From Metabacillus crassostreae (GTDB lineage: Bacteria > Bacillota > Bacilli > Bacillales > Bacillaceae), in assembly GCF_016908395.1 (NCBI RefSeq), contig NZ_JAFBDU010000001.1:992001-1056000 (forward strand): 64,000 nt of DNA. The letters are read 5' to 3'. This document shows, in pieces, positions 62,753 to 64,000 of the stretch. Each line of letters begins with the position of its first letter. Positions within the stretch are counted from its first letter, which is position 1. A program made the translations under genes and the position numbers. The notes beneath the pieces were generated by a model that saw only the letters and a list, made by a program, of their open reading frames with translations, was not told the DNA's origin and did not search any database.

Positions 62753-62959
62753 ATGTTACATACAAATGAATTTTTGTATTTACCAACAGACGTCGGTACC
62801 ATTCGTGTAGATATTTATTACAAGCACGCTATTTTCCATGTTCAGGCCGAGTTGAATGGTTTAATGTCGTCTTCATACGATCGAAAGAAAGTTGAAGCTG
62901 TAAAGAAATCCTTACTCCTTTTAGCTAAAGAACATCATGCTTTCGGGCATCACGAATAA
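62753..62959 (+). CDS. Small conserved-looking protein (68 aa)
   Basis: AGGAGGAG lies 7 bp before ATG. The peptide is beta-rich at first (FLYLPTDVGTIRVDIYY) and then helical and basic (YDRKKVEAVKKSLLLLAKEH), ending HAFGHHE. The layout looks like a compact alpha/beta protein; I know no named family. It is alone between the small RNA and yneK. Confidence 0.6.
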   Translation: MLHTNEFLYLPTDVGTIRVDIYYKHAIFHVQAELNGLMSSSYDRKKVEAVKKSLLLLAKEHHAFGHHE

Positions 62960-63078
62960 ACATTAATTAGATTTAAAACATTTACTCATTACAACAGTAA
63001 TCATTATGCTATTAATATAAATATGTTTTACTGTCCATAACGATTTATTAAACTGTTTTTGTTTGAGGTGATATAAAA

Positions 63079-63504
63079 ATGTTAGATGGTTGGTTTATGT
63101 GGTTTATATTATTTTGGGTTGTATTCCTAATTTCAATGTTTGCTATAGGTGGGTTTTTCATGTTCCGAAAATTTTTACAAAGACTACCTAAAGAAGATGG
63201 GAAATCAGATCTAGACTGGCAAGACTATTATCTAGAAAAAACGAAACATTTATGGAAGCAACAAGAGAAAGATTTATTAGAGGATTTAGTAGAACCAGTT
63301 CCAGAGTTATTCCGAGATGTGGCTCGTGCAAAAATAGCAGGCAGAATTGGACAGCTTGCATTGAAAGAAAACTCATCAACAATTACATTAGACTTAATTA
63401 TCCGCGGATATATAATGGCTACCCCTAAGAGAGATCATAAATTCTTAATGAAAAGATTAAAGGAAAAACAAATTGATTACTCTCCTTACAAAGCCCTATT
63501 TTGA
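63079..63504 (+). CDS. yneK: YneK-like DUF2621 protein
   Basis: The 141-aa protein starts with a membrane helix (FMWFILFWVVFLISMFAIGG). It continues with the conserved LDWQDYYLEKTKHLWKQQEK, FRDVARAKIAGRIG and KRDHKFLMKRLKEKQIDYSPY. This matches DUF2621, the B. subtilis YneK family. GAGGTGAT lies 8 bp before ATG. The gene faces ccdC, as in B. subtilis, where yneK also adjoins the ccdA-yneI-ccdC region; this supports the call. Confidence 0.88.
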   Translation: MLDGWFMWFILFWVVFLISMFAIGGFFMFRKFLQRLPKEDGKSDLDWQDYYLEKTKHLWKQQEKDLLEDLVEPVPELFRDVARAKIAGRIGQLALKENSSTITLDLIIRGYIMATPKRDHKFLMKRLKEKQIDYSPYKALF

Positions 63505-63537
63505 TTACGGCTATAGTATCTATTCTAGTTAAACGAT

Positions 63538-63578
63538 AATAAAAATCCGAAACATTAAATATGTTTCGGATTTTTATT
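63538..63578. terminator. Bidirectional terminator between yneK and ccdC
   Basis: Perfect 18-bp stem (63538-63555 with 63561-63578) around ATCCGAAACAT and a TAAAT loop, with T-tracts on both strands. Confidence 0.9.
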
Positions 63579-63581
63579 ATT

Positions 63582-64000
63582 TCATGTAAGAACATTATTA
63601 TTTGATCCATTCAGCTTATGTTGAACCTTCTGAAATGAGCGATACATGGAAATTCGCCATGGAACAATCATACCAAAAGCTAGAATCCAAAACATCCCAC
63701 TCAATTCTCCAATATCAATATGACTACTTAAAAATGATTTCATAATAATACGAACAATTAATAATCCTATTAAAATAAATACGAACGCTTTAGAACGTTT
63801 TAGATAAATTTTATCATCCCTAACTTCGAAGGAAGATGTTTTAATTAAAAATATTGAAAAAAACATACCAACTAGCAAAGCTTCAATAATTTGAAAGCCT
63901 GAAACTCGAAAAAATGGATGAATAAACATAAGTGCGCCAGTACTCATAAAAATAGGAGGAAGTATAATTTTTTTTGCGGTCGCAGGCTTTTTAGCTGACC
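63582..64000 (-). CDS. ccdC: Cytochrome c biogenesis protein CcdC, 3' part
   Basis: The open frame enters from the right edge in the CcdC (YneJ) frame as SAKKPATAKKIILPPIFMST and continues GALMFIHPFFRVSGFQIIEA. Helices follow to FVFILIGLLIVRIIMKSFLS and FWILAFGMIVPWRISMYRSF, then a polar end. The ATG at 63947 is internal. Its position next to yneK agrees with the Bacillus ccd locus. About 139 residues are visible, and the start lies outside the window. Confidence 0.88.
   Translation of the reverse strand, partial: SAKKPATAKKIILPPIFMSTGALMFIHPFFRVSGFQIIEALLVGMFFSIFLIKTSSFEVRDDKIYLKRSKAFVFILIGLLIVRIIMKSFLSSHIDIGELSGMFWILAFGMIVPWRISMYRSFQKVQHKLNGSNNNVLT

Noticed and set aside
1-64000. CRISPR arrays, tRNA, rRNA, prophage or integrase genes
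   Set aside because: No regularly spaced repeats, tRNA-like folds, rRNA stretches or phage genes were seen. The dispersed repeats are not CRISPR-like.

Overview
The window comes from the chromosome of a low-GC, endospore-forming Bacillaceae bacterium. Several spore genes support this: a YjcZ-family peptide, a CotF-family coat protein, four YheC/YheD-type loci and a sigma-K-like promoter. So do Bacillus-type housekeeping genes (ykuI-like, yebE-like, yneK and ccdC) and strong AGGAGG ribosome binding sites. I cannot name the species. No rRNA, tRNA, CRISPR array or prophage was seen.

Layout. 0-13.5 kb is mixed metabolism: the end of a Zn/Cd P-type ATPase, a prolyl 4-hydroxylase, a CorA-like Mg transporter with a possible leader peptide, an O-methyltransferase pair behind a duplicated GTATAC operator, a tandem GNAT protein, a quinone oxidoreductase, a YibE/YibF-like pair, a SET protein, an SRPBCC protein, a broken chemotaxis receptor and an acyl-CoA thioesterase. 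A decayed catalase lies at 13.6-14.0 kb.

14.3-36.3 kb looks like a spore-surface locus. It holds coiled-coil and Cys-rich structural proteins, a JAMM metalloprotease, and an operon for a UDP-2-acetamido-2,6-dideoxy-L-hexose (UDP-GlcNAc 2-epimerase, 4,6-dehydratase, RmlD-type reductase, further SDR). It also holds a PAPS-type sulfotransferase, five glycosyltransferases (one fused to a LamG lectin domain), and intact and decayed YheC/YheD ATP-grasp genes. I read it as machinery that makes and attaches a possibly sulfated glycan to the spore coat, crust or exosporium.

36-43 kb holds a PAP2 phosphatase, a DEAD-box helicase, an acyl-CoA ligase, several small genes and two copies of a MITE-like repeat. 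One small gene is an FbpA-like peptide with a cre site at its promoter. 43.9-51.5 kb is a tightly overlapping minus-strand operon: a FabH/OleA-like ketosynthase, an ATP-grasp ligase, an OleD-like reductase, a lactonase-like metallo-beta-lactamase, an F390-synthetase/PaaK-like adenylating enzyme, a GNAT-like protein and a membrane-anchored GH18 protein. It resembles the logic of olefin/beta-lactone biosynthesis and is the best candidate here for an undescribed pathway.

51.7-64 kb holds a YkuI-like EAL protein, an MFS exporter divergent from an SgrR-like regulator, a DUF418 membrane protein, a two-component system, a DUF3891 protein, a CotF-family protein, a likely small RNA gene, yneK and the 3' part of ccdC. 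All calls come from reading the sequence; no database search was run.
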